Part shown: positions 6,454-6,866 of the stretch, piece by piece | Layout: each line of letters opens with the position of its first letter | How positions within the stretch are numbered: position 1 is the stretch's first letter | Source of the DNA: Actinomycetes bacterium | GTDB taxonomy: Bacteria; Actinomycetota; Actinomycetes; S36-B12 | Direction: 5' to 3' | DNA: 6,866 nt | Assembly (NCBI GenBank): GCA_030425745.1 | Contig: JAUHZW010000116.1 | Coordinates: 1 to 6,866 of the forward strand | Notes under the pieces: model-generated | Seen by the model: only the letters and a program-made list of their open reading frames with translations | The model's database searches: none | What the model was told of the DNA's origin: nothing | Made by a program: the position numbers and the translations under genes

Positions 6454-6866
6454 ACGAAGTCCTGGAGAAGTTCCTGCGACAGGTCACCGAGGATGACTAC
6501 CCCGACGACCAGCCAACCGACCGACCCACAATTGCGCGGGCACCGATAGTGGGTGGCGTCATGGTCGCTGTGGCCACGGCACTCGTGGGGATCATCATCG
6601 TCGCCGCGGCGGTGACGTTCCGTTCGACGTCAGAGGTGCGCACCGGAACCCAGGAGGCGCTCGCCGAACGTGCCCGAGATCTCTCCGCACAGGTGCGCTC
6701 GCTGGAGGACCAGGTCGCATCCGGCACCGACGCGGTCGAGGAACTGCGCCGTGATCTCGCAGTCGATGACGAGGACTCGGCACGAGACGTCGAACTGCAG
6801 TTGCTCGCAGCAGAGGGTGGGGTGGCGGCGCTCAGTGGGCCGGGCCTGATCGTGACGATCGATGAT
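6450..6866 (+). CDS. DUF881 family membrane protein, 3' partial
   Basis: The frame is open from ATG 6450 to the window edge, 139 codons with no stop. It begins MNEVLEKFLRQVTEDDY with an acidic, proline-containing cytoplasmic head to about residue 31. One hydrophobic helix follows (about 33-57, VGGVMVAVATALVGIIIVAA). Next is a charged heptad-like stretch (about 62-112) that looks like a coiled coil. LSGPGLIVTIDD at the edge is the beginning of the conserved DUF881 domain, which should continue outside the cell membrane. The family has no agreed function; in actinobacteria it typically occurs as a pair flanking a small DUF1290 membrane protein, often near garA. Its ATG overlaps the TGA of the preceding gene (ATGA), so translation is coupled and the two are one operon. 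Family call rests on architecture and the SGPG..V..DD motif, both fairly distinctive. Confidence 0.85.
   Translation, partial: MNEVLEKFLRQVTEDDYPDDQPTDRPTIARAPIVGGVMVAVATALVGIIIVAAAVTFRSTSEVRTGTQEALAERARDLSAQVRSLEDQVASGTDAVEELRRDLAVDDEDSARDVELQLLAAEGGVAALSGPGLIVTIDD

Noticed and set aside
1..6866. CRISPR array, tRNA, insertion sequence, phage or toxin-antitoxin genes
   Set aside because: No spaced direct repeats, cloverleaf sequence, transposase motif or terminal repeats were seen by eye. Nearly all bases are covered by core genes.

Overview
The window is chromosomal DNA from a high-GC Gram-positive actinobacterium. Base composition is high-GC throughout, GTG starts are common, the fabI product is InhA-like, the serB product matches the two-ACT-domain SerB2 type, and a DUF881 gene sits at the right edge. 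Everything visible looks like vertically inherited core genome. I see no tRNA, rRNA, insertion sequence, CRISPR array or phage gene, and no gene-free stretch longer than about 70 bases.

Layout, left to right: (1) the 3' part of fabI, an InhA-type enoyl-ACP reductase, whose start codon lies before the window; (2) a SixA-type histidine phosphatase gene 6 bases downstream on the same strand; (3) a 34-base convergent gap with a hairpin that may stop transcription from both sides; (4) serB, phosphoserine phosphatase, on the minus strand; (5) a 41-base divergent gap carrying a symmetric -10/palindrome element; (6) a plus-strand run of four genes that are overlapping or closely spaced: an orphan ABC-transporter ATPase, a CDP-alcohol phosphatidyltransferase (probably cardiolipin synthase-like), an 830-residue sugar-phosphate nucleotidyltransferase fused to a degenerate phosphomannomutase-like domain, and the first 139 codons of a DUF881 membrane protein. 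The DUF881 gene runs off the right edge and overlaps its upstream neighbour by ATGA.

Functional reading: the left part serves fatty-acid elongation (fabI) and serine synthesis (serB). The right part links phospholipid headgroup transfer, sugar-nucleotide synthesis (probably GDP-mannose) and a conserved actinobacterial membrane protein, which suggests a cell-envelope or glycolipid role. That link is inference from gene order.

No obviously new system is present. The points most worth a second look are the symmetric divergent promoter/operator at 2512-2528, with an apparently leaderless ABC ATPase gene, and the mutase-like domain of the 830-residue protein, in which every canonical catalytic motif I looked for is replaced.
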